The notes: generated by a model from the sequence alone, not told the origin. 27,987 nt of DNA from Pseudomonadota bacterium (GCA_015486505.1 WFRP01000198.1:1-27987), one strand, 5' to 3'. Shown: positions 1-6,596, counted from the first letter of the stretch. Translations and numbers: made by a program.

Positions 1-81
1 AGCACTTATTTGCGACCGTCGGAAGTGCCCCTGGGTACGGGCCGCAAGGCCCTGTCTGGGTTGCGGGAGTTAGTTCCCGCA
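1..81 (+). repeat. Module B repeat, left-truncated by the window edge
   Basis: This is the distal part of a module B copy. It contains the ACTTATTTGCG junction, one 25-bp satellite unit (11-35), a GGGCC/GGCCC-like segment and the closing hairpin TGCGGGA...TCCCGCA. It runs directly into a second copy at 82. The same sequence recurs at 1466-1705, 4783-4973, 12474-12704, 18465-18730 and 27711-27987. No coding function is supported. Confidence 0.8.
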
Positions 82-203
82 TTAGTACCTTACAGGTTAT
101 TTTCTGCACCAAAAAACAAGATTTAATATCCAGAAAATGTTCTGATAAGAGTACTTATTTGCGGGCCAAAAAGGCCCGATTGGGTTGCGGGATCTGTTCC
201 CGC
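82..203 (+). repeat. Module B repeat, complete copy without satellite units
   Basis: A complete module B copy of about 122 bp. It starts at TTAGTACCTTACAGG, passes through the AT-rich imperfect palindrome (AAACAAG and GAAAATGTTCTGATAAG), then GCGGGCC...GGCCCG, and ends in the TGCGGGATCTGTTCCCGCA hairpin. It carries no 24-26 bp satellite units, so it shows the minimal form of the module. It is head-to-tail with the copies on either side, sharing a single CATTAG-like joint. Confidence 0.8.
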
Positions 204-204
204 A

Positions 205-268
205 TTAGTACCTTACAGGTTATTTTCGGTTTGAAAAAACAAGAAAATGTTCTGATAAGAGTACTTTT
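205..268 (+). repeat. Module B repeat, head only, abutting the holA start codon
   Basis: Only the AT-rich palindromic head is present. It runs from TTAGTACCTTACAGG to GATAAGAGTACTT, and the holA ATG follows at 269. The AAGAG in GATAAGAG lies about 7 nt before that ATG and can act as a weak Shine-Dalgarno. The translation-initiation region of holA is therefore made of repeat sequence. Confidence 0.75.
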
Positions 269-1285
269 ATGCTTAATACTTTAGTGCAGGCTTTGCGGCA
301 GGCGGCTGATGTTAATGCCCCTTTTGGTTGTTGTCTGCTTTTTGGCGAAGAGCGTTATCCCTATGAATATCTGCAGCGGGGTTTTAACCGCCTGCTCAAG
401 CTCGGCCATACCCTTGAGGTCTATGATGCGGCCACGGTTCCGGCGGCGGAATTTTTGACTTCAATTGCGGCCGCTTCCCTTTTCGCGCAGCAAAAAATAG
501 TTCATCTGAAAAATCCCCACGTTTACCCGAAAAAAGATCAGGAAAAGTTGTTGGCCTGGTTGGCGGAAATGGCGGCTCCGGATTCCGGGGCCGGCATAGT
601 AACTTACCTTTTTATGAGCAGCAGTAAACTGGATGGCCGCTCAATCCTGGTTTCCCGCTTGAAAAAAATGCAGTTTCCAGTGGTCAAGTGTGCCAAATTA
701 AAACCGTTTGAGGTGGCGGGTCATTTGCGCGAACGTCTGCAGGCGGCAAAGGTTGAAATTGATAAGCGTGTGCTTGACAGCCTGGTTCATCTCCATGAAG
801 CCAACCTGATTTTGCTGGAGCAGGAGTTGGAGAAAATGGCGCTCTACGTTGGTCCCGGCGGCCGTATTGACCAGGCCGTAGTTGACCGGCTTGGGATCGA
901 TGGGGGGGGTGGTAATGTCTTTACCTTTGGCGACGCTTTGAGTGAAGGCCGTTTTGTTGATGCTTTACTTATACTCGATATCCTGTTGCGGGCCCGGACC
1001 GAGGCCCTGCTGATTATCGCGATGATTGCCCGGCAGTTTCGGCTTTTAAGCCGCGCCGCGTCACCGGAAAACGCAAAAGCCTCAGCCGCCGATCTCACCA
1101 GATCCCTGAAAGTTCCTCCCTTTGTCGCGAAAAAACTGGTCGGGCAGGCCCGCAGATTATCCTTACCGGCTTACGCGGAAGTTTTTAAAATTCTCCATGA
1201 TGCCGATATCTCGATTAAATCTTCCCGTTTACCGAAAAAGATTGTTTTGGAAAATGTTGTTCTTAAGATTGCAAAACTGCGCTGA
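269..1285 (+). CDS. holA: DNA polymerase III subunit delta
   Basis: This is the clamp-loader delta subunit, which opens the beta sliding clamp during replication. The 338 aa length is close to the E. coli protein (343). The N-terminal region has the family's LLFGEE segment near residue 24, followed by an AAA+-like fold that lacks a working Walker A. Further hallmarks are SSSKLDGRSILVSRLK near 115, the HLHEANLILLEQELEKMALY helix near 175-195 and FTFGDALSEGR near 220. The C-terminal helical collar follows. The ATG at 269 is chosen because the conserved N-terminus begins shortly after it. The upstream region is entirely module B repeat, so its promoter cannot be placed with confidence. The next gene lies beyond a 580-bp repeat-filled gap, so it is probably a separate transcription unit. 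Confidence 0.93.
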   Translation: MLNTLVQALRQAADVNAPFGCCLLFGEERYPYEYLQRGFNRLLKLGHTLEVYDAATVPAAEFLTSIAAASLFAQQKIVHLKNPHVYPKKDQEKLLAWLAEMAAPDSGAGIVTYLFMSSSKLDGRSILVSRLKKMQFPVVKCAKLKPFEVAGHLRERLQAAKVEIDKRVLDSLVHLHEANLILLEQELEKMALYVGPGGRIDQAVVDRLGIDGGGGNVFTFGDALSEGRFVDALLILDILLRARTEALLIIAMIARQFRLLSRAASPENAKASAADLTRSLKVPPFVAKKLVGQARRLSLPAYAEVFKILHDADISIKSSRLPKKIVLENVVLKIAKLR

Positions 1286-1294
1286 ACATCTTTC

Positions 1295-1330
1295 TCGTGA
1301 ACCACGAAATACACGAAAATCACAAAAAAT
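1295..1330 (+). repeat. ACGAAA-type short tandem repeat
   Basis: Imperfect short tandem units of the form CACGAAAtA / CACGAAAAT / CACAAAAAA follow GTGAACC, just after the holA stop. Runs of degenerate nACACGAAA units are commonly seen between genes in environmental bacterial genomes. No function can be assigned here. It lies immediately before element A. Confidence 0.5.
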
Positions 1331-1465
1331 ATTGTAACTATTCAGCCGAATCCGGGGTCGGGCGCGGTTTTTCTCCGCCAGGCGTTAAAATTTCTGTTTT
1401 TCCTTTAAGCTCGCTGCGCCCGCCTTGCAAAACTCGCTTACGCTCAAACAGTTGCAATGCTAATG

Positions 1466-1705
1466 CGGGAACAGATCCCGCAACCCAAACGGAGCCTTGC
1501 GGCCCGCACCCAAGGGCAATCCGATGGTCGCACCCCAAGGGCAATCCGTTGGGCGCACCCAAGGGCAATCCGATGGTCGCACCCAAGGGCACTTCCGATG
1601 GTCGCACCCAAGGGCACTTCCGATGGTCGCAAATAAGTGCTCTTATCAGAACATTTTCTGGATATTAAATCTTGTTTTTTTGTGCAGAAAATAACCTGTA
1701 AGGTA
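1466..1705 (-). repeat. Module B nested inside element A
   Basis: Module B in reverse orientation, bounded by CTAATG at 1460-1465 and 1706-1711. The empty copies of element A carry this six-base stretch once (CATTAG at 10279-10284; CTAACG at 16966-16971). It has a satellite array of five units and the AT-rich head with the longer TTTAATATCCAG-type loop. The duplicated hexamer implies insertion of B into A, or a copy descended from such an event. Confidence 0.8.
1509..1631. repeat. 24-25 bp satellite, 5 units
   Basis: Five head-to-tail units of 24, 25, 24, 25 and 25 bp with consensus CCCAAGGGCAATCCGATGG plus TCGCA. Two sub-types alternate: GGGCAATCCG and GGGCACTTCCG. Because unit lengths vary by one base, any reading frame through the array shifts. 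The open frames on both strands here are therefore chance products, not a protein. Confidence 0.9.
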
Positions 1706-1831
1706 CTAATGGGCTCCCGCTCGCTTCCGAAAAACAACGAAATCGTTTCCGCAACCGCGTACGAAAAACCACCCCCGCCCCCTCCAGAAGGTTGGGGGTA
1801 AAATTTGGCTGAATAGTACGTTTTTTTAATA

Positions 1832-1837
1832 TATAAT
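1832..1837 (+). promoter_or_regulatory. Possible -10 box for the HD-domain gene
   Basis: A perfect TATAAT lies 28 bp before the GTG start of the HD gene and only 12 bp past the end of element A. The expected -35 position falls in the terminal inverted repeat of the element (around 1808-1814) and has no good TTGACA match. If it is a promoter, it is a hybrid of host and element sequence. Confidence 0.35.
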
Positions 1838-1865
1838 TGCTTAAACTGGTCTGGAGAGTTCCAAA

Positions 1866-2444
1866 GTGAATATTCCTGACTCCGATACCTGTTTTGAACT
1901 TCTGCGTCGTTACGCGGTGCCGGAACATATTGTCGCGCACAGCCGTCAGGTGGCCGGGATCAGTCTTTTTCTGGGCGAGTGTCTGGGAGATGAAAAAATC
2001 TGTTTCGCGCCGCAGCTGCTTTTGAGCGCCGCCTTACTCCACGATATTGCCAAGATGGAGTCGGTTGAAAACGGGCGCGATCATGCCGCTCTCGGGGCGG
2101 AATGGCTTGGCCGTGAGGGTTACCCGGAAGTTGCCGAGATCGTTCTTAATCATGTTCTCCTTGATACCGATCTGGATGGGCCCATAGTTGCGAAAGAGAT
2201 TATTTATTATGCCGATAAGCGGGTTCGTCATACCGAAATTGTTTCTGTCCGGGAGCGCTTGCGAGATTTGCGGCAGCGTTACGGGGTTTGTTCAGCTTCG
2301 ATGGGACGTTTGGCTGAACTTGAGCATCTGACTCTTGATGTCGAAAAAAAACTGTTTGCCCCGCTGAAAATTAAGCCCGAAGATATTCAAAAAAACGCAA
2401 TTAAGAAAAACTTATTGACATATATGACACAAACCAATATATAG
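1866..2444 (+). CDS. HD-domain metal-dependent phosphohydrolase
   Basis: A 192-aa cytoplasmic HD-superfamily protein. The metal-binding set is visible: an early His in VAHSRQVAG near residue 26, the HD pair in ALLHDIAK near 59, a His in DHAALGAEWL near 73, and a His in VLNHVLL near 96. These define an HDIG-type phosphohydrolase, whose members hydrolyse nucleotides or phosphate esters. The substrate cannot be told from sequence. The start is GTG at 1866, supported by GGAGAG about 8 nt upstream. The last codons overlap the rpsU promoter (-35 at 2415). The gene stands alone after the holA-side repeat element. The C-terminal 25 residues are Lys- and Asn-rich. Confidence 0.8.
   Translation: MNIPDSDTCFELLRRYAVPEHIVAHSRQVAGISLFLGECLGDEKICFAPQLLLSAALLHDIAKMESVENGRDHAALGAEWLGREGYPEVAEIVLNHVLLDTDLDGPIVAKEIIYYADKRVRHTEIVSVRERLRDLRQRYGVCSASMGRLAELEHLTLDVEKKLFAPLKIKPEDIQKNAIKKNLLTYMTQTNI
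2415..2443 (+). promoter_or_regulatory. Strong sigma-70-type promoter for rpsU
   Basis: TTGACA at 2415-2420, a 17-bp spacer, then TATATA at 2438-2443. It lies inside the last codons of the HD gene and ends at its stop codon. Transcription would begin near 2450 and leave a leader of about 110 nt before rpsU. Both boxes and the spacing are near ideal. Confidence 0.75.
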
Positions 2445-2449
2445 GCCGT

Positions 2450-2559
2450 TCAGCCCCGCGACCAAGGCTTTTTAGATGACGCTAGATTTGCGTCCAATTT
2501 TGAATGAACCCCACTTAGGGATATAAGTATTTAATATTACAGAGGAAGAAGGGATTTAG
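2450..2559 (+). other. rpsU 5' leader with a small hairpin
   Basis: About 110 nt between the predicted start of transcription and the rpsU ATG. It contains GACGC-TAGATTT-GCGTC at about 2478-2494 (a 5-bp stem), a possible CCC/GGG pairing, and a purine-rich ribosome site (GAGGAAGAAGG) before the start. I do not recognise a named riboswitch or ribosomal-protein leader. Confidence 0.35.
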
Positions 2560-2751
2560 ATGGAAATTAAGGTAATTGACAATGATGTCGAAAAGGCGAT
2601 AAAGATACTTAAGAATAAACTCAATAAGTCGGGTTTGTTCCGGGAGCTGAAAAAGAGACGGCACTTTGAGAAACCGAGTGTGCGTAAGAAAAAGAAACAT
2701 GCTGAAGCTTTGAAACGCCAGGCCAAAAAGCGACGTTTTGGTATGCGCTAG
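2560..2751 (+). CDS. rpsU: 30S ribosomal protein S21
   Basis: A small-subunit protein that helps translation initiation, located near the 3' end of 16S rRNA. It is 63 aa and strongly basic. The S21 signature includes the N-terminal beta-like VIDNDVEKAIKILKNKL, then SGLFRELKKRRHFEKPS, then a Lys/Arg-rich tail ending in KRRFGMR. The start is supported by the purine-rich site AGAGGAAGAAGG. It is expressed as a single gene: a near-consensus promoter lies upstream and a perfect hairpin terminator follows 30 bp after the stop. Confidence 0.95.
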   Translation: MEIKVIDNDVEKAIKILKNKLNKSGLFRELKKRRHFEKPSVRKKKKHAEALKRQAKKRRFGMR

Positions 2752-2781
2752 TTTTCCAGGCTCATAATATTCTGAATTTAT

Positions 2782-2828
2782 AAAAACCCCTTTACCGGAG
2801 TAATCCGGTAAAGGGGTTTTTGTTTTTT
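2782..2828 (+). terminator. Rho-independent terminator of rpsU
   Basis: A perfect 18-bp inverted repeat, AAAAACCCCTTTACCGGA / TCCGGTAAAGGGGTTTTT, with a GTAA loop (2782-2821), followed by GTTTTTT. The stem is A-rich on the left and T-rich on the right, so it could stop transcription from either side. Confidence 0.95.
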
Positions 2829-2847
2829 AACGGTAAAAAAATTTCCG

Positions 2848-2894
2848 GGCCGGAGAAAAATTCCGCGCGACCCCGGAATCGGCTGAATAGTTAC
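2848..2894 (+). repeat. Solo end fragment of element A
   Basis: GGAGAAAAAttCCGCGCgACCCCGGAaTCGGCTGAATAGTTAC matches one end of element A (compare 5062-5105) with a few substitutions. Nothing resembling the other end is nearby. It is a decayed or partly deleted copy between rpsU and the transferase gene. Confidence 0.7.
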
Positions 2895-2917
2895 AAAAAT
2901 CCCTGATTTTCTAGTCC

Positions 2918-2949
2918 TTGACATTTCGGGATAGTATCAGTAGTAAATA
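2918..2949 (+). promoter_or_regulatory. Possible promoter for the WecA-like gene
   Basis: A perfect TTGACA lies at 2918-2923. The best -10 at 17-bp spacing is TAGTAA (2941-2946), a weak match. It stands after the rpsU terminator and 40-70 bp before the next start codon, so the context fits. Confidence 0.4.
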
Positions 2950-2985
2950 GTGTAAAAAAATAAGTATCTCTGCGAAGTTTAATGT

Positions 2986-4656
2986 ATGGTTTATCTTAAT
3001 ATACTTTTCATCGCGCTGTTTACAACCGTTGTTACGGTGCCTTTTTTTCGGAGTCTGGCTTATAAGCTCAATGCTCTTGATGAACCGGGCGAGCGCAAAG
3101 TTCATGCCCGGCCCATAGCCCGGACCGGAGGGCTGGCGATGGCCGTAGGGGTTTTGGTTCCCCTGCTTTTATGGGCCCCGCCGGAAATGGTTTTACGGTC
3201 CCTGCTCCTGTCGTCATTGATTATTGTCGCGGCCGGTTTTATCGATGATCTTGTCGGGTTGGGACATCGGGCCAAATTCAGCTCACAAATAGCGGCGGCC
3301 CTCATTATAGTTCTTTACGGCGGGGTCAAAATCAAAAGTATGGGTACTCTGCTGCCGGCCGGCTGGGTGCTTTCGGACTGGTTGGCCGTACCTTTGACCG
3401 TTATCGTTATTGTCGGAGTAACCAATGCCATAAATTTGTCCGACGGTCTTGACGGTCTGGCCGGCGGTATTGTGATAATCTCGTTTATCCTCCTGGGGGT
3501 TCTCGGGTATCAGGTCGGCAATCCGGTGGTACTGACGATTGCGGCGGCGGTCGTCGGCGCAATTTTTGGTTTTTTACGTTATAACACTTATCCGGCAACT
3601 ATTTTTATGGGTGATGCCGGCAGCCAGCTGCTTGGTTTTCTGGTGATAACCCTGGCGCTTAAGTTGACTCAGGATAATGTCGCACTCAGCCCGCTGTTGC
3701 CGCTTCTGCTGATCGGCTTTCCGATTCTCGATACCTTGACCGTGATGCTGGCCCGGATTTATCACGGCCGTTCTCCTTTTGCGGCCGACAAGAATCATTT
3801 TCATCACAAACTGATGCGCCTGGGCCTCTACCACTCCGAAGCCGTTTTCTTTATCTATCTGCTGCAGACTGTGATAGTGCTGGCCGCATACCGTTTGCGT
3901 TATTATTCCGACTGGCTGATATTGTTGAGTGCTTTCGGCCTTGGGACCCTGGTGACCATATTTTTCTATCTTTCCGGTCGTCTTCAGTGGCGTTGGCAAC
4001 GTCGGGATAAGAAGGAGTACGGCTCGTTGCAGAAGCGGTTGGTTGATTTAAATAAACTGACCGTAATGTTAAAAATACTGTTTCGACTTTTGAAACTGAA
4101 TTTTGCCCTGATTCTTCTGTTTATAGTCTTGCCGGTGGCAGTGGTGCCGGGCTGGTTGGCCGGCCTTGCTTCAGCGGCCGCCGGATTATTGCTTGTCGGG
4201 ATGAGAATGCAGGGAAGATATTATGCCTTCAGTTTAAGGTTCGCGATCTATTTGCTCCTGCCGCCGCTACTCTATCTGAGTGCTGTAAACAGCACTCATT
4301 CGCTTGTGGAATTATGGTGTGAGTCGAAAATTATCTTAAATTCGCTTTTTATCGTCCTGATAGTTTTGTCTCTGCTGCTGTTAAAACTTACCCGGCGCTC
4401 CGGTTATGAGAGTACTCCGCTGGATTTTATTATACTGATGATTGCCGTAGTGGTGCCGATGCTGATTCCGATAGCTCCGGCCGGAGTAAATATGGGCATG
4501 ATGGCGGTCAGAATAATAGCAGTATTTTTTGCTTTTGAGGTGATTGTTGAAGAATCAAGAGGCCGGAATTTGACGTTCGGCTCGGTTGTGCTCGTGTTTG
4601 CATTAATTGTATGTCTTAAATGGTTTACCCTGGGTTGCCATTTACCGGTTTTATAA
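2986..4656 (+). CDS. Undecaprenyl-phosphate sugar-1-phosphate transferase (WecA/TagO/MraY superfamily) with a C-terminal membrane extension
   Basis: A multi-pass inner-membrane enzyme that moves a sugar-1-phosphate, usually GlcNAc-1-P, from a UDP-sugar to undecaprenyl phosphate. This starts O-antigen, capsule or wall-polymer synthesis. All family motifs are present: LDEPGERKVHARPIARTGG at 31-49, the FIDDLVGL aspartate pair at 87-88, NAINLSDGLDGLAGG at 147-161, FMGDAGS with Asp 210, and HFHHKLMRLG at 271-280. Family members are usually about 330-370 aa. This protein is 556 aa because residues about 350-556 add a further hydrophobic region of perhaps six membrane segments. I do not recognise that region. 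The start at 2986 has only a weak GAAG upstream. No neighbouring glycan genes are seen, so the exact pathway is open. Confidence 0.87.
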   Translation: MVYLNILFIALFTTVVTVPFFRSLAYKLNALDEPGERKVHARPIARTGGLAMAVGVLVPLLLWAPPEMVLRSLLLSSLIIVAAGFIDDLVGLGHRAKFSSQIAAALIIVLYGGVKIKSMGTLLPAGWVLSDWLAVPLTVIVIVGVTNAINLSDGLDGLAGGIVIISFILLGVLGYQVGNPVVLTIAAAVVGAIFGFLRYNTYPATIFMGDAGSQLLGFLVITLALKLTQDNVALSPLLPLLLIGFPILDTLTVMLARIYHGRSPFAADKNHFHHKLMRLGLYHSEAVFFIYLLQTVIVLAAYRLRYYSDWLILLSAFGLGTLVTIFFYLSGRLQWRWQRRDKKEYGSLQKRLVDLNKLTVMLKILFRLLKLNFALILLFIVLPVAVVPGWLAGLASAAAGLLLVGMRMQGRYYAFSLRFAIYLLLPPLLYLSAVNSTHSLVELWCESKIILNSLFIVLIVLSLLLLKLTRRSGYESTPLDFIILMIAVVVPMLIPIAPAGVNMGMMAVRIIAVFFAFEVIVEESRGRNLTFGSVVLVFALIVCLKWFTLGCHLPVL

Positions 4657-4782
4657 AGGGTAGTTGTAACTATTCAGCCGAATTTTACCCCCCCCACCTT
4701 CTGGAGGGGGCGGGGGTGGTTTTTCGTAAGCGGTTGCGGAAACGATTTCGTTGTTTTTCGGAAGCGAGCGGGAGCCCATTAG

Positions 4783-4973
4783 TACCTTACAGGTTATTCT
4801 CTGCACCAAAAAACAAGATTTAATAATCAGAAAATGTTCTGATAAGAGGACTTATTTGCGACCATCGGATTGCCCTTGGGTGCGCCCAACGGATTGCCCT
4901 TGGGGTGCGCCCAGCGGATTGCCCCTGGGTGCGGGCCAAAAAGGCTCCGTTTGGGTTGCGGGATCTGTTCCCG
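4783..4973 (+). repeat. Module B nested inside element A
   Basis: It starts TACCTTACAGG and ends at the TTGCGGGATCTGTTCCCG hairpin. It is bounded by CATTAG at 4777-4782 and 4974-4979. Element A sequence on each side continues exactly as in the empty copy at 10170-10405. It contains three satellite units. Confidence 0.85.
4857..4929. repeat. 24-25 bp satellite, 3 units
   Basis: Three units of 24, 25 and 24 bp with consensus TGCGCCCAACGGATTGCCCT plus TGGG. They are the reverse complement of the units at 1509-1631 and belong to the GGATTGCCC sub-type. Confidence 0.9.
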
Positions 4974-5218
4974 CATTAGCATTGCAACTGTTTGAGCGTA
5001 AGCGAGTTTTGCAAGGCGGGCGCAGCGAGCGTAAAGGAAAAACAGAAATTTTAACGCCTGGCGGAGAAAAACCGCGCCCGACCCCGGATTCGGCTGAATA
5101 GTTACGGGTAGTTTTAAATTTTTACAACCGTAGACCTATGACTGATGCTGTATCTATAATTAATGATGCCCGCGATTGGTTAATCTATAGCCGGTGATGA
5201 AAATGGAAAAAGATGTTT

Positions 5219-5240
5219 CCGATAGTCGATTGACTGTCGG
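5219..5240 (-). terminator. Probable terminator of the periplasmic binding-protein gene
   Basis: Inverted repeat CCGATAGTC-GATT-GACTGTCGG, a 9-bp stem with one G-T pair. It lies two bases past the stop codon of the minus-strand gene. On that strand it is followed by AAACATCTTTTT, a modest T-rich tail. Position and stem fit a terminator, though the tail is not ideal. Confidence 0.5.
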
Positions 5241-5242
5241 GA

Positions 5243-6445
5243 CTATTTTGGGGCGGGAAAAATGATTTCAGCCGGGCCGTTTTCCTGGGTGCGGCAGAGA
5301 TACCAGCGGGCTTGATTTTGGTGCCCGGAGGGTTTCGCGGTGAATCTGACGGGGCCGTAAGTGGTGTTGAGTTTTGTCGCTTCCATACTCTTAATGATCT
5401 CTGCCGCCGTCAGATTAAGACTTCTTTCAAGGCAGTTCATTATAACTTTTGCCGCCGCGGTACCGGCCGCGGAAAGTGGGTTATCGGCTGTGGTGGAGAT
5501 ATTTTTTTCGGCGGCGGAATTATGACTTTGGTTAAGCCACGGCGTGGCGTAGAGCAGCTGATTTGCAACCGCGTCTGGTTTGTCGCTGTCGGCTGTAGCT
5601 GTCAGGGCGTATGTTCCGCTGGGAATGGCGATGCTTAATGCCGGCATTATTTCAAGCCGATGCCCCTGCTGCCAGAGTCGGTTTGTAAGCTCAGGCCCGG
5701 TAACCAGGAAAAGGATTTCGGGCCGGCGTTCCTTGACGGCATTGAGAAGATCGTAAAAATTGTTCCGGTTCCGGCTTAATATCCGCCATTGTTTCCAGAT
5801 TGAAAGGTCAATATTTACTTCCGCGCATAATGCCCGCAGTTGCCGGGCTTTTTTTACGGCGCAGACTGAGTTGCCGTAAATAATGCCCATGGATTTAATC
5901 CCAGGTTTTTGGACGGCGATAAAGTCGGTAAGCATTTGCCGCAGAGCCGAATGTTTCGGGGTCAGGCGGAATACGGAGGCTGTTTTCCGGTTGATCAGGT
6001 TGTCCTGATTGGCGCCGACGATAAGGTAGGGGAGATGGTTTTTCTCGGAAGCGCAGCTCGCAGTCCAGGCGGTGGCGTTTAAAGGGGTGCCGGTCGCAAT
6101 CGCAACTTCACCTTCGCTGCTGAGTTGGTTTATCAGGGAGCGGGCGTTTTCCGGGTCGGCCCGGCTGTCCAGATATTTTACCCGGTATCGCGGCCCAGCA
6201 ACTCCGGCGGCAGCCGTAGCCCCGGCAAAACCTTGTTCATAGCCCTGTTTTAATATCTTGCCATATTCCGCGAAAGGCCCGCTTAACGGGAGAATTACGG
6301 CAATCAGCGGGCCGCTGCCGCTAACCGCGTCCGGCTCAGCTGAGGCTTGATTAAGCCCGGTTCCCAGAGATGCAAAGGGGAAGCTCAGCAACAGTGTCAG
6401 AGTCAGCAGTAAAGGGATAAGGTAATTTTTTTTGCCGGCGTTCAT
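5243..6445 (-). CDS. Periplasmic type I ligand-binding protein (branched-chain amino-acid/LpoA-like)
   Basis: A 400-aa exported protein. The N-terminus is a signal peptide: Lys-Lys, then the hydrophobic stretch LIPLLLTLTLLLSFPFASL. It is followed by a type I periplasmic-binding fold that starts IAVILPLSGPFAEYGKILKQGYEQGF at about residue 48. The pattern VILPLSGPFAxYG and the later GTPLNATAWT, FRLTPKHSALRQML and SMGIIYGNSVC segments fit the Leu/Ile/Val-binding protein and penicillin-binding-protein-activator family. No ABC permease or ATPase genes are adjacent, so a role as a transport subunit is unproved. It could instead be a sensor or an activator of a wall enzyme. It is transcribed alone, divergently from surE, and is followed by a probable terminator. 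Confidence 0.75.
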   Translation of the reverse strand: MNAGKKNYLIPLLLTLTLLLSFPFASLGTGLNQASAEPDAVSGSGPLIAVILPLSGPFAEYGKILKQGYEQGFAGATAAAGVAGPRYRVKYLDSRADPENARSLINQLSSEGEVAIATGTPLNATAWTASCASEKNHLPYLIVGANQDNLINRKTASVFRLTPKHSALRQMLTDFIAVQKPGIKSMGIIYGNSVCAVKKARQLRALCAEVNIDLSIWKQWRILSRNRNNFYDLLNAVKERRPEILFLVTGPELTNRLWQQGHRLEIMPALSIAIPSGTYALTATADSDKPDAVANQLLYATPWLNQSHNSAAEKNISTTADNPLSAAGTAAAKVIMNCLERSLNLTAAEIIKSMEATKLNTTYGPVRFTAKPSGHQNQARWYLCRTQENGPAEIIFPAPK

Positions 6446-6567
6446 AATGCAATACCCGTGCGCTTAGAGGAGTGAAATTTGCTTGCCTGTGCGGCTCCTT
6501 TATACTGTTTTGCCGGGTTGATTGCAACCCTGGAATATTTGTTCTTGTTAATTTAATGCGCTTTTGC

Positions 6568-6596
6568 TTGACGCTGTAAAATTAAACGATTATTAA
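6568..6596 (+). promoter_or_regulatory. Sigma-70-type promoter for surE-miaB-vanZ
   Basis: TTGACG at 6568-6573, a 17-bp spacer and TATTAA at 6591-6596. The spacing is optimal. Transcription would start near 6603, 33 nt before the surE ATG. It lies in the 190-bp divergent gap with the binding-protein gene. Confidence 0.65.

Larger units (their letters stand above)
1334..1819 (-). mobile_element. Element A (IS66-like MITE) carrying a nested module B
   Basis: The ends are inverted copies of GTAACTATTCAGCCGAAT. The left end at 1334 is intact. The right end reads GGCTGAATAGTAC, one T short of the consensus. The interior matches the other A copies and is interrupted at CTAATG by module B (1466-1705). 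No 8-bp target duplication is recognisable (AAAATATT on the left, GTTTTTTT on the right), so one flank may have changed. It is read as a non-autonomous IS66-family derivative from its GTAA ends and the 8-bp duplications of sister copies. It fills the gap between holA and the HD gene. The strand given is arbitrary: the GGGTCGGGCGCGG end is at the left. Confidence 0.8.
4666..5105 (+). mobile_element. Element A (IS66-like MITE) with nested module B and a perfect 8-bp target duplication
   Basis: A complete composite copy of 440 bp. Both ends are the same 18-bp inverted sequence, GTAACTATTCAGCCGAAT. It is flanked by an exact 8-bp direct repeat, GGGTAGTT, at 4658-4665 and 5106-5113. This demonstrates insertion as a unit by a transposase. 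GTAA termini and 8-bp duplications match what is known of the IS66 family. There is no transposase gene inside, so it is non-autonomous. Orientation is opposite to the copy at 1334. It lies just after the stop of the WecA-like gene. Confidence 0.9.

Noticed and set aside
1509..1631. CRISPR array
   Set aside because: The 24-26 bp units are directly adjacent with no unique spacers, and no cas genes are present.
1297..1737. Open frames on both strands across 1297-1737 encoding repeated PLG/GRTQG-type peptides
   Set aside because: They lie wholly in element A and module B. Satellite unit length varies (24-25 bp), so frames shift and no ribosome site or family supports them.
1326..1827. 8-bp target duplication for the element A copy at 1334
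   Set aside because: AAAATATT and GTTTTTTT do not match, and shifting by a few bases gives only AT-rich coincidence.
4751..5101. A 116-codon open frame in the repeat after the WecA-like gene
   Set aside because: It is the satellite and element A read in one frame. The same DNA in other copies is open in different frames or broken.
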